A stretch of 17,165 nucleotides of DNA from Deltaproteobacteria bacterium (GCA_030596405.1 JAUVKB010000019.1:1-17165), one strand, 5' to 3'. Numbered from the stretch's first letter, positions 6,935-13,645 are shown. The notes: a model not told the origin generated them from the sequence alone. Made by a program: numbers and translations.

Positions 6935-8425
6935 TTATCGCAAGTTCTGTATCCGTTGTTTACGGTCTATTATTTTTAATATTCGGATACCGTATTTTTC
7001 TTTTTCAACTAACAGCTCCCCTTTTGCAATCAGGGTTTGATTGACAAAAATATCCAGGGGCTCTTCAGCGAGATTCGAAAAATCGATAACCGCTCCCTGG
7101 CCGATTTTAATAAGTTCTTTCAGTTGTTTTTTGGTCCTGCCGAGTTCTACTGATACTTCTACCGGAATATCGAGTATAAAACCAAGGTTTCCATTGTATA
7201 TGTTTTTGTCCCGATCATTTTCAGATGCAATCGATACGTCACCTGTGCCCGTTGTTTTATCTTTGTTGCCATCTTCATCACTCTGTTTTTGCGGTTCTTC
7301 TTCCTGTGGGGCCTCGGAATTTATAATATCATCTATCAGCGCTTGTGGATCTGTTGCCGTGACGCTCTGCGTATCTGATTTTATGTTGTTTTGTTTTTTC
7401 TCCTGATCTGCCTGTCCACCTATTTTTAAAGCCACTTCAACTATGACGGGCTTTTCTTGATATATAAATGAATAAGTTTCATACTTAATCATATGCTGCA
7501 CTTCAATTGCAAAATCTGTCCCATAGGTAATTGAAGGCGTTGACAGTCCACAGATCAGGCCGGCATCACACAATTTTGATTTAAGGTTTCCTCCGACAAT
7601 ATTGCACAGTTCGCTGATTACATCTTTGACTTCACCTTCGCCCTCAATTTCTTCTTCCTCCATGCCTAACATGGCAGCAGTGGCTTGACGGGAAAAATCC
7701 TTGTCCATATGAACATATAATGTTCCAGACAACAGTCCTATGAAACTAACCGTGCCTGCTATCCTGTCTCCATCAATATTTGATTTTAGATTTTTTTCAG
7801 AAGGTTTTAAATCCATGGAGAGCATCATATCGAATACCTCAACCATAGAGTCGTTAATATATGTCTTTGTATCAAAGCTGTTGATCATTTCAGCAGTTAT
7901 CTGCTTGACCTGAATTTTTTGCTGCTCATCGGGTCTATCTTCAGATTCAACCAGTTTTACGCCGACTTCCACGATAACAATATGTTGCTCGTGGGAAAAA
8001 ACATAGCGTTCATGTCTTTCCGTGTTTAATGTTTCAATTGCAAAATCATTTCCTTCAGTAAAGGAAGGGTGTGAAAGCTCACAGGTTAATCCTATATCGC
8101 AAAATTTTGATTTGAGATTCCCGGCGACAATATTGCACAGCTCGCTAATTACATCTTTGACGTCATCCTTGCCTTTAACATCATCGACATTAATATCAAG
8201 CATAGAGGCTGTCATTATGCGAGAAAATTTTTTACTTACCTGTATAATGATGCTGCCTAATACTTTTCCACCCAGATCGACGGATCCCACTATTTTTTCG
8301 TCGTCTGAAACTGCCTTTGAATCGTCATCAGCAAGTTGAAGATCCAATGAAAGCATCATGTCGAATACTTCGATTAATGAGTCCGTTACAGTGCTTGCTA
8401 TGTCAAACTTATTAAATTTATCCAT
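6935..8425 (-). CDS. CheX-CheX-FliN fusion protein, FliY-like CheY-P phosphatase/switch protein
   Basis: From ATG 8425 the protein has 496 residues. Residues 5-160 and 185-335 are two CheX-type domains; each keeps the E-x2-N phosphatase signature in SELCN (Glu95/Asn98 and Glu272/Asn275) followed by N-L-K-S-K. An acidic, low-complexity linker (340-408) contains PQALIDDII (360-368), which resembles the IDxLL peptide of FliM/FliY. Residues 410-492 are a FliN/SpoA C-ring domain (ILDIPVEVSVELGR, VNQTLIAKGE, GIRILKI). By analogy to Bacillus FliY (CheC-like plus FliN) it should sit in the flagellar switch and dephosphorylate CheY-P there. The frame is open up to TTG 8515, but a sigma-54 type promoter lies at 8481-8466, inside that extension, so the start at 8425 is preferred despite its weak ribosome-binding site. 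Confidence 0.88.
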   Translation of the reverse strand: MDKFNKFDIASTVTDSLIEVFDMMLSLDLQLADDDSKAVSDDEKIVGSVDLGGKVLGSIIIQVSKKFSRIMTASMLDINVDDVKGKDDVKDVISELCNIVAGNLKSKFCDIGLTCELSHPSFTEGNDFAIETLNTERHERYVFSHEQHIVIVEVGVKLVESEDRPDEQQKIQVKQITAEMINSFDTKTYINDSMVEVFDMMLSMDLKPSEKNLKSNIDGDRIAGTVSFIGLLSGTLYVHMDKDFSRQATAAMLGMEEEEIEGEGEVKDVISELCNIVGGNLKSKLCDAGLICGLSTPSITYGTDFAIEVQHMIKYETYSFIYQEKPVIVEVALKIGGQADQEKKQNNIKSDTQSVTATDPQALIDDIINSEAPQEEEPQKQSDEDGNKDKTTGTGDVSIASENDRDKNIYNGNLGFILDIPVEVSVELGRTKKQLKELIKIGQGAVIDFSNLAEEPLDIFVNQTLIAKGELLVEKEKYGIRILKIIDRKQRIQNLR

Positions 8426-8465
8426 AATCTTTATCTTATGATCTTTGTCTATGCTTTTTATTAAA

Positions 8466-8481
8466 AGCAAGAAGTGTGCCT
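8466..8481 (-). promoter_or_regulatory. Sigma-54 type promoter of the CheX-CheX-FliN gene
   Basis: The minus strand reads AGGCACACTTCTTGCT (8481 to 8466), matching the consensus TGGCAC-N5-TTGCW in all but the first base and with exact GG/GC spacing. Transcription would start near 8455, about 30 nt before ATG 8425, which fixes the translation start downstream of it. Confidence 0.65.
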
Positions 8482-8639
8482 GACAGAAGCATTGAGATAT
8501 ATGCTGTAATTTCAATTAATTAATTAATATTTACCCGGGGATTATAGATGCAGTGACGTGGGTTAATCGGTTTTAATGCTAAAGTCATGTCAATAGTTTG
8601 ACACCGGCGGGCAAAATAGATGTTTTAAAACCTGTTTTT

Positions 8640-9371
8640 TTATTTATACGGCACTCTTTTTCGGAGAGATTCTCTTTGAAATTTATATATAAGTTCTATC
8701 AAAATATTTTTTTCATTTTGTGAGATATCAGAAAAATTTATGGCAAAATTGTATTGTTTTTTTTGAGTGTGTTTATGAAGTCTTATTACAGACGCTTCTT
8801 TGATATACACCGTTGCATTTTTTTTTGATTGAAATACCAGTTCTAAATCCCGAAGGATCTTTCCTGCTTCCCAGGCAAGTTCCTTTTGAGTTTTATTGTC
8901 AACATAGGCAACGGCGCCATGTGCTCCTCCAGCGCTGATGTTCGTTACGTTGATTTTATGCTCTGTGGAATTTTCTTTATAAAAAATTATTGTACTTATG
9001 GGCGCATCGATTCTAAAGTTTTTTCTTCTCTGCATACGCTCAATGGCGCCTGGAAATTTTATCCATATTTTATTGTTGTTATGAGAAATTTGCGCGCCTG
9101 ATGTGCTAAATTTATAATGTATATTATCTTTTCCTATAAATTTGAATTTTAATTTACAGGCATCAAGGTCGACAACAGCCTCCTTGAATCCTTTCGTGTA
9201 ATCGATGCTGAAAAAGGGATTGTTGTTTTTCACCCTGATATCGGTAATAACAGTTAAATTTTCGTATTTACTGCCTGTTAAGTGTAAATTAATTAGCGTC
9301 CTGTCGATTTTTGCCTGTTGAAGAATATCGAATATGTTTTTTCCCTGAATTTTTTCGGGCTGTTCCGTCAT
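8640..9371 (-). CDS. PilZ domain c-di-GMP receptor, YcgR-like
   Basis: The protein has 243 residues from ATG 9371, with AGGA about 10 nt upstream. The C-terminal half is a PilZ domain with both c-di-GMP binding motifs: R-x3-R as Arg116-Arg120 (RKNFR) and N-x-S-x2-G as Asn144-Gly149 (NISAGG). Residues about 15-108 form a beta-rich N-terminal domain of the YcgR/PilZN kind, which in YcgR contacts the flagellar motor. There is no signal peptide or membrane segment. Its place between a FliN-type switch protein and other flagellar-regulon candidates supports a role in c-di-GMP control of motility. No promoter was recognised in the 154-nt gap upstream, so it may share the transcript of the lipoprotein gene. 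Confidence 0.85.
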   Translation of the reverse strand: MTEQPEKIQGKNIFDILQQAKIDRTLINLHLTGSKYENLTVITDIRVKNNNPFFSIDYTKGFKEAVVDLDACKLKFKFIGKDNIHYKFSTSGAQISHNNNKIWIKFPGAIERMQRRKNFRIDAPISTIIFYKENSTEHKINVTNISAGGAHGAVAYVDNKTQKELAWEAGKILRDLELVFQSKKNATVYIKEASVIRLHKHTQKKQYNFAINFSDISQNEKNILIELIYKFQRESLRKRVPYK

Positions 9372-9486
9372 TTTTCCGGATCCTGAAGCGTAATTTTATA
9401 TTACCGCAAAATAAGGTTGTCGTTGTTATTTATCAGTTTTTAAAGAATATTCAAATTTTTAATAATACTAAAAATAAATACAGGGC

Positions 9487-9511
9487 GCCTGTCAAATAAT
9501 AATTTACAGGC
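9487..9511. repeat. Inverted repeat in the lipoprotein-PilZ gap
   Basis: GCCTGT (9487-9492) and ACAGGC (9506-9511) form a perfect 6-bp stem with a 13-nt AT-rich loop. The T-run that would make a good terminator lies on the plus strand (9515-9520), where no gene needs ending. On the minus strand only a loosely T-rich stretch follows, so it may be a weak terminator or an RNA-stability hairpin after the lipoprotein gene. Confidence 0.35.
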
Positions 9512-9525
9512 AGGTTTTTTGTATA

Positions 9526-10131
9526 TCACCGCGGAGGAAGATATAAGAGCATTTTGCAGAATTTTTCCGCATTTTTTTCCATGAGTTCTGCGGTTGATGG
9601 AGCGGGCGCTGCAAGCCCATAAATTAATATTAAATCGGTTGAAGGGGCAGGGAATGCGGTTTCTCTTGTTTCGGCATACCAGAGGATTTCCGGCATTTTG
9701 TTTTCCAGTTTTAATACGAGTATCTGCTCTTTGATGCGTGATGCTTCAAAATGACTGCCGTCAAAATAGAAGGACAGATCTCCTATAATGATCAGATCGT
9801 ACATTTTACCGCAGGCTATATCGATCAAGTTGTCTATACTTTTTATATATCCAGCATCTTGTTCGAGTGTTACATCAATGAACAGATTTGCTTTTAGAAC
9901 CTCCCGGTATAGATATTGAGCGGCAATTTTACCCATTTCCGGGGCATAGAGAGGGGATGCGAAACTAAAGATTCCTACTTTGGATGTAAGATAAGTATTA
10001 TATTCAGGGGATATATATATTTCTTCAGGAAGATCTGCCGGTTTTAGAACGGCTTTGCGCTGATATGTGCAACATGACAAAAATAACATTGCTAAGACCA
10101 AACAGACTGATATTTTGGCAAGTAATTTCAT
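9526..10131 (-). CDS. Putative lipoprotein of unknown function
   Basis: ATG 10131 gives 201 residues beginning with a short charged stretch, a hydrophobic core (7-18) and LFLSCC, a lipoprotein signal with Cys20 or Cys21 as the lipid-bearing residue. The frame is open from GTG 10170, but that start would push the signal peptide inward and overlap the preceding gene. The mature part holds GIFSFASPLYAPEMGK and a conserved-looking segment DLIIIGDLSFYFDGS, an alpha/beta pattern that recalls CsgG/LpoB/TolB-N-like periplasmic folds, but I do not recognise the family. It follows the small helical protein gene by 19 nt and is probably expressed with it from the sigma-54 type promoter at 10691-10676, which suggests a flagellum- or envelope-linked role. 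Confidence 0.65.
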   Translation of the reverse strand: MKLLAKISVCLVLAMLFLSCCTYQRKAVLKPADLPEEIYISPEYNTYLTSKVGIFSFASPLYAPEMGKIAAQYLYREVLKANLFIDVTLEQDAGYIKSIDNLIDIACGKMYDLIIIGDLSFYFDGSHFEASRIKEQILVLKLENKMPEILWYAETRETAFPAPSTDLILIYGLAAPAPSTAELMEKNAEKFCKMLLYLPPR

Positions 10132-10150
10132 TTTCCGCAAATCATTAATT

Positions 10151-10612
10151 TTAAGACGTGATATAATCACCCCTGTTAAATTTTAATATTTCGAGCGAAG
10201 AGGTGACCAGTGTTTGATTTAATATCCCTTTAAGTTTGTCCCCGTCAGAAAGAGAGTTAAGAGCCGGGATAAGGTTTTCTTTTTCCGACTCTATTTTAAC
10301 AATCAACGGGCTAATGTCTTTTGAAGCAATTTTCAGGTCGCCCAGTTTTTGATGATATTCATCGAGAATATCCAATAATTTTTCAACACGCTTAACTGTC
10401 GAGACATCTCTTGCCGGGGAGGAAGTATTTAATTGCATTTTTGCCATGTTGTTGACCATGATCTGTTTTTTATGCCCGTCGCCTGTTTTGGACGAATTTT
10501 TAACAGCTTCCTTAAAAAGCGTTTCAAATCTATTGGTTGCGAACTTTTTTTCTGCTCTTTTCCTGCCGGAACAGATACTTTTTAATATTTCATCATCAGG
10601 ATGTATTTCCAT
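10151..10612 (-). CDS. Hypothetical small helical protein in the flagellar cluster
   Basis: The protein has 153 residues from ATG 10612, with only a weak AGG upstream. It has no signal peptide, membrane segment or known motif. The first 70 residues are basic and polar, probably partly disordered; residues about 73-150 are predicted helical with heptad-like Leu/Ile spacing (VEKLLDILDEYHQKL, LKIASKDISPLIVKIESE). A short secretion-chaperone or scaffold fold (as in FlgN or FliT-like proteins) is conceivable from shape alone, but no sequence family is recognised. A strong sigma-54 type promoter stands 64 nt upstream and the lipoprotein gene follows 19 nt downstream, so the two form a likely operon in the flagellar regulon. 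Confidence 0.6.
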   Translation of the reverse strand: MEIHPDDEILKSICSGRKRAEKKFATNRFETLFKEAVKNSSKTGDGHKKQIMVNNMAKMQLNTSSPARDVSTVKRVEKLLDILDEYHQKLGDLKIASKDISPLIVKIESEKENLIPALNSLSDGDKLKGILNQTLVTSSLEILKFNRGDYITS

Positions 10613-10675
10613 TTTTCTGGCCTGTAAATGTTACGGTTTTGCAGCTTTGTTGTTGTTTGACTGTCCATTAAAAAT

Positions 10676-10691
10676 AGCAAGTAGTATGCCA
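10676..10691 (-). promoter_or_regulatory. Sigma-54 type promoter of the helical protein-lipoprotein unit
   Basis: The minus strand reads TGGCATACTACTTGCT (10691 to 10676): TGGCA and TTGCT are exact matches to the -24/-12 consensus at the right spacing. Transcription would begin near 10665, leaving a leader of about 53 nt before ATG 10612. Confidence 0.7.
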
Positions 10692-10835
10692 TGCAGATAA
10701 GAAAAAAACAGCGGGATGGAACTTTTAAAACCAGGTGATCGGTAAACCTTCTAAACCTTTGACGCAAAAGGCTTTATCCATATTCAGATAAATGGGAAAT
10801 GGGAAATATATTTTTTGGCTCGGGCGGTTATTTCT

Positions 10836-11009
10836 TTAACGGATAGGCAATAATTTCCTTTTTACGGCACACTCTTTCCCGGCGACAAGCGAACAGAATA
10901 TTTGCGATCGGGTTTTATTAGAACGATTGCCGTCTTCTTTAGTCCAGGCCACGTTCGTAACCTCGTCGGGCATTTTGCAAATGGGACACCGTATTTCTGA
11001 CCGTAAAAT
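10836..11009 (-). pseudogene. Possible remnant of a small zinc-ribbon protein
   Basis: On the minus strand a frame of 57 codons runs from just after a TAA (11012-11010) to a TAA at 10838-10836. Its sequence looks protein-like: IRCPICKMPDEVTNV near the start, then QIFCSLVAGKEC, giving a CxxC and a second Cys pair typical of small zinc-binding proteins, and a basic tail. There is no ATG, GTG or TTG before the first Cys pair; only an ATT directly after the stop could start it, and no ribosome-binding site is visible. I read it as a decayed or frame-damaged gene; chance is possible. Confidence 0.25.
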
Positions 11010-11041
11010 TTAACAAGAAAATTAATTCGGGTAAAAATAAA

Positions 11042-11057
11042 CGGCATATTTTTTGCG
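11042..11057 (+). promoter_or_regulatory. Candidate sigma-54 promoter upstream of csrA
   Basis: CGGCAT-ATTTT-TTGC (11042-11056) keeps the invariant GG and GC 12 bp apart and the GGCA and TTGC cores, with mismatches at the first T and after the core. Transcription would start near 11068, giving a leader of about 62 nt for csrA. Confidence 0.45.
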
Positions 11058-11115
11058 TGCTTATATATTTAGACATATTTAGATATAGTCAAGAAACAAT
11101 TATTATTCCGGGAAC

Positions 11116-11132
11116 CATGGAGGGAGCCCATG
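11116..11132 (+). promoter_or_regulatory. csrA: csrA leader hairpin with ribosome-binding site in the loop
   Basis: CATGG (11116-11120) and CCATG (11128-11132) form a perfect 5-bp stem around the loop AGGGAGC. The loop holds most of the ribosome-binding site and a GGA, and the start codon is in the 3' arm. A GGA in the loop of a short hairpin is the standard CsrA target, so this is a likely autoregulatory site. Confidence 0.5.
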
Positions 11133-11360
11133 CTCGTATTAACCAGGAAGGTGGATGAGAGTATTACTATAGGGAGTGATGTTACGGTTTGTATTTTGGA
11201 AATTAAAGGCAACCATGTAAGGTTGGGGATTGAGGCGCCAAAACAGACTATTGTCCATAGAACCGAGGTGTACAGGAGTATCATGGAAGAAAATATCAGA
11301 GCGGCAAATGTGCCGGCTGATCTGGTTCTGTTGCCCGTTAAACCGATGCATGGCGAATAA
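11130..11360 (+). CDS. csrA: Carbon storage regulator CsrA
   Basis: The 76-residue protein starts at ATG 11130 after GGAGGG. It carries the full CsrA core: MLVLTRKVDESITIG at the start (Leu4, Arg6), VRLGIEAP in the middle, and VHRTEVYRSI, where the Arg matches the RNA-contacting Arg44 of E. coli CsrA. It is about 15 residues longer than E. coli CsrA at the C-terminus, as is common when csrA travels with fliW. CsrA dimers bind GGA hairpins in mRNA leaders and block ribosome access; in flagellated bacteria with FliW the main target is flagellin mRNA. The gene is followed 55 nt later by fliW, and its own leader has a matching hairpin, so negative autoregulation is likely. Confidence 0.97.
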   Translation: MLVLTRKVDESITIGSDVTVCILEIKGNHVRLGIEAPKQTIVHRTEVYRSIMEENIRAANVPADLVLLPVKPMHGE

Positions 11361-11415
11361 GCCTTTGCGTTATTTTATAGCTGTAGCATATTACATATGG
11401 AGAATTTCATTACTT

Positions 11416-11847
11416 ATGCCAACCATAGAAACGGCCAGATTCGGCAAGTTAGAAATTGATAAGGGAGAAATAATCCGTTTTCCTGAAGGCCTTTTGGGTT
11501 TTCCGGAACAAAAAGATTATGTAATCATTGAGCATGGACCCGGCTCCCCTTTTTATTGGCTCCAGTCTCTTGTAATTCCGGATCTGTGTTTTGTAATGAT
11601 TGATCCGTTTGTGATAAAAAATGATTATCTCGAAGATATTCCTTATGCCAAAAAGAAAATTTTTGAAGGAAAAAATAATGAAAATATCTGTGTTTTTGCT
11701 TTAGTTAGTATTGCGCAGGGAGAGAGAAAGAGCATGACCGTTAATCTTTTAGGGCCTATTGTTGTTGACATTAAAAGACATAGCGGAAGACAGGCGATCC
11801 TCTCAAGTTCAGGTTACAGCCACCAGCATGCCCTGAATTTCCAATAA
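11416..11847 (+). CDS. fliW: Flagellar assembly factor FliW
   Basis: ATG 11416 gives 143 residues, the usual FliW length; the frame is open far upstream into csrA but that part has no FliW character. Recognisable segments are IETARFGKLEI at the start, FPEGLLGFPEQKDYVII, the central DLCFVMIDPF and MTVNLLGPIVVDIKR near the end. FliW binds CsrA allosterically and is itself titrated by unassembled flagellin, so flagellin synthesis is coupled to export. A GGAG lies 13 nt upstream, a rather long spacing, so translation may be partly coupled to csrA. No flagellin gene is in the window. Confidence 0.95.
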   Translation: MPTIETARFGKLEIDKGEIIRFPEGLLGFPEQKDYVIIEHGPGSPFYWLQSLVIPDLCFVMIDPFVIKNDYLEDIPYAKKKIFEGKNNENICVFALVSIAQGERKSMTVNLLGPIVVDIKRHSGRQAILSSSGYSHQHALNFQ

Positions 11848-11922
11848 CTTTCCAATAGCATATTTTTTACTTCTAAAACAAATAGGTCGCCATGTAAATT
11901 TTTATATTTTAGCGCCATAATA

Positions 11923-11952
11923 TTGACGATTATTCCTTCCGCCAACTATAAA
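11923..11952 (+). promoter_or_regulatory. Sigma-70 type promoter downstream of fliW
   Basis: TTGACG (11923-11928) and TATAAA (11947-11952) are separated by 18 nt. Each box departs from consensus at one position. It would start a transcript near 11959 that ends at the terminator around 12260 or reads on into recR. Confidence 0.5.
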
Positions 11953-12228
11953 AAATTTGCTGAAACATGATACGAAAACGGATTTCATTCTGGTCATCGG
12001 CACCTGATGCAAAGTTTCCGGATATGGAACGTATGGCTTTGTCAATTATTGTTATAGTATTTTGGCTATACACAGCATATGATATTTGCACTCATGTTTT
12101 ACTTGTGATAATAGATGGATTTGTTTGTGTCTCAACTGATAGTGTCACAGATACATCAAAATATAACATAAAAAATATAATCGAAAACCGCGGTAAAAAG
12201 GATGGAAAGTTTAAAACAACTTTTTGCC

Positions 12229-12260
12229 CATGGCCGTGTGGCCGTGCTTTTAATTTTTTT
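12229..12260 (+). terminator. Intrinsic terminator before recR
   Basis: CATGGCC (12229-12235) pairs with GGCCGTG (12240-12246), seven pairs with one G-U, around the tetraloop GTGT, followed by a T-rich run (12248-12260, interrupted by two A). It ends transcripts coming from fliW or from the 11923 promoter, or acts as a leaky attenuator ahead of recR. Confidence 0.75.
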
Positions 12261-12295
12261 AATGCATTGGAAAATTCCAGGAACATTTAACTGTT

Positions 12296-12895
12296 ATGCG
12301 TCATTATCCGTCATCTGTACTTAATTTGATTAACAACCTTTCCAGGCTTCCCGGAATCGGGAAAAAAACTGCCGAGCGTCTTGCAATGCATATTTTACAA
12401 GCGCCTCGCAAGGAGGCTGAGCTGCTGTCCAACAGCATTATAAAGCTTAAAGAAACAGTAAAGTTATGTTCCGTCTGTTTTTCTTTAAGCGACGGCAATA
12501 TTTGCAATATCTGCGGCGATCCTGCAAGAGACGCCTCGATATTGTGCGTGGTTGAACGGCCTGCCGACATGGTGGCTATTGAAAAGTCGGGTTCTTTTTT
12601 GGGACTATACCACATACTTCAGGGGGCGCTGTCCCCTATGGATGGCGTCGGGCCGGACAATATCAGGATCAAGGAACTGATATTAAGGATAGACAGGGGC
12701 AGGATTAAAGAAATCGTTCTTGCCACAGGCACAAATGTTGAAGGAGAGGCTACTGCTTCATATATAGCAGACCGCCTTAAAAATTATCCGGTCAAAGTAA
12801 CACGAATCGCATCGGGTGTGCCTATGGGCGGCGACCTTAAATATATAGATCAAGTAACCTTGCAAAGGGCTATGGAAACAAGACATACAGTTTAA
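12296..12895 (+). CDS. recR: Recombination mediator RecR
   Basis: The protein has 199 residues, the standard RecR length, from ATG 12296 with AGGA 13 nt upstream. It shows the helix-hairpin-helix (SRLPGIGKKTAERLA, 16-30), the four-cysteine zinc finger Cys58/Cys61/Cys70/Cys73, and a Toprim domain (about 81-175) with VVERPADMVAIE, GALSPMDGVGPD and ATGTNVEGEAT. RecR works with RecO (and RecF) to load RecA on SSB-coated gapped DNA. Unusually for many genomes it is not next to dnaX and ybaB here, at least within the window. The following cysteine-cluster gene starts 4 nt after its stop and is cotranscribed. Confidence 0.98.
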   Translation: MRHYPSSVLNLINNLSRLPGIGKKTAERLAMHILQAPRKEAELLSNSIIKLKETVKLCSVCFSLSDGNICNICGDPARDASILCVVERPADMVAIEKSGSFLGLYHILQGALSPMDGVGPDNIRIKELILRIDRGRIKEIVLATGTNVEGEATASYIADRLKNYPVKVTRIASGVPMGGDLKYIDQVTLQRAMETRHTV

Positions 12896-12899
12896 CACT

Positions 12900-13292
12900 A
12901 TGAAATCGTCAGATATTTTCAAATGCAAAAAATGCGGGGATTGCTGTAAGGGGTATGGAGGAACTTTTGTTACTGAAAAAGATATTATAACTATTGCCGC
13001 TTATATTAAAGCAGATCCTGAACAGTTTGTGGCGGATTACTGCCGTATGTCGGGGAAAAAACCTGTTCTGGCCCAGGGTAAAAACGGATACTGTATATTC
13101 TGGGAGGGGCAATGCACAATTCACCCGGTAAAGCCTCGCATGTGCAAGGCATGGCCTTTCATTGAAAGTGTGCTGATTGATGTAAACAACTGGCATATCA
13201 TGGCCTCTTCATGTCCGGGAATCCGTATTGATGTGCCTGGCAGCCTGGTAAAAGAATGCGTTAAAAAAGAACTTTCAAAAAATCACAATTAA
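12900..13292 (+). CDS. YkgJ family cysteine-cluster protein
   Basis: The 130-residue protein opens with FKCKKCGDCCKGYGG, the C-x2-C-x2-CC signature of the YkgJ (CxxCxxCC) family with Cys9, Cys12, Cys15 and Cys16. Further cysteines follow at 48, 65, 72 (GQCTIHPVKPRMC), 82 and 105 in the order usual for the family. These proteins are thought to bind an Fe-S cluster or zinc; their function is not settled, and a role in metal- or redox-dependent protein modification has been suggested. It has no ribosome-binding site of its own and begins 4 nt after recR, so translation is probably coupled. It ends 21 nt from the convergent operon on the other strand. Confidence 0.88.
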   Translation: MKSSDIFKCKKCGDCCKGYGGTFVTEKDIITIAAYIKADPEQFVADYCRMSGKKPVLAQGKNGYCIFWEGQCTIHPVKPRMCKAWPFIESVLIDVNNWHIMASSCPGIRIDVPGSLVKECVKKELSKNHN

Positions 13293-13313
13293 AACACAAA
13301 AGTATGATAAATT

Positions 13314-13595
13314 TTACGTAGGCCCCCACTCTTTTATTTCCGCAAGTTTATAAATATTATTCCCCTCCCCGTCTGAAATTATCCTGGATAGAACATTCAT
13401 TTGCTCAAGTTTTTCAATCCCGTCAGCCAATACCTCCCCGGTACTGTTCCAAACTTTAAGAAGATTCTTTATTGATATAACAGTATCAGCATCTGCAAAG
13501 CCACAGCATAGAAGATATACTGAAACCGTTTCCACGGGAAGACCGATCTTGAAAATTTCCTGATTCATGACGGATGTTTTATTTTGTAAATCCAT
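13314..13595 (-). CDS. Small protein at the end of the ior operon
   Basis: ATG 13595 follows AAGGAG by 6 nt, a much better start than the GTG/ATG-type codons upstream (frame open to 13619), and gives 93 residues. There is no signal peptide or metal motif. Residues about 20-90 have a helix-helix-helix-strand pattern (LPVETVSVYLLCCG, ISIKNLLKVWN, LADGIEKLEQMNVLSRI, NNIYKLAEI) that resembles a winged-helix domain. It lies 50 nt after iorB as the last gene of the operon. A regulator or accessory factor of the oxidoreductase is possible, but I do not recognise the family. Confidence 0.65.
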   Translation of the reverse strand: MDLQNKTSVMNQEIFKIGLPVETVSVYLLCCGFADADTVISIKNLLKVWNSTGEVLADGIEKLEQMNVLSRIISDGEGNNIYKLAEIKEWGPT

Positions 13596-13645
13596 ACGGC
13601 GCTCCTTGTCGTTGATCATTTGTTATTTTTTATAGAGTCCTGAAA

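Larger units (their letters stand above)
10613..11129. other. Divergent region between helical-protein gene and csrA
   Basis: This 517-nt stretch holds two sigma-54 type promoters facing outward (10691-10676 minus, 11042-11057 plus), the csrA leader hairpin, and a minus-strand reading frame with zinc-ribbon-like cysteines but no start codon (listed as a possible gene remnant). A short tandem GGGAAAT repeat occurs at 10794-10807. No full gene is supported. Confidence 0.6.
11848..12295. other. AT-rich region between fliW and recR
   Basis: The 448-nt stretch contains a sigma-70 type promoter (11923-11952) and an intrinsic terminator (12229-12260), both pointing right. A 107-codon frame (11967-12290) lies between but starts only about 8 nt after the expected transcript start, has no ribosome-binding site, and runs through the terminator, so I do not call it a gene. 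An untranslated RNA of about 300 nt is the simplest reading. Confidence 0.5.

Noticed and set aside
8426..8515. 30-codon N-terminal extension of the CheX-CheX-FliN protein from TTG 8515
   Set aside because: It has no domain character, no ribosome-binding site, and contains the sigma-54 type promoter at 8481-8466.
8514..8528. Short AATT/ATTA tandem tract and, at 10794-10807, a GGGAAAT doublet
   Set aside because: These are simple AT-rich or two-copy repeats with no spacer pattern; they are neither a CRISPR array nor convincing operators.
10862..11047. 61-codon minus-strand frame beginning MPFIF
   Set aside because: Its product has no protein-like features; the more protein-like signal in this stretch is in a different frame (CPIC frame).
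11959..12228. CsrB/RsmX-like sponge RNA next to csrA
   Set aside because: Only six GGA triplets occur in about 270 nt, close to chance, and they are not in repeated hairpin loops.
11967..12290. 107-codon plus-strand frame with one hydrophobic stretch
   Set aside because: It has no ribosome-binding site, starts about 8 nt after the predicted transcript start, has no recognisable family and runs through an intrinsic terminator.
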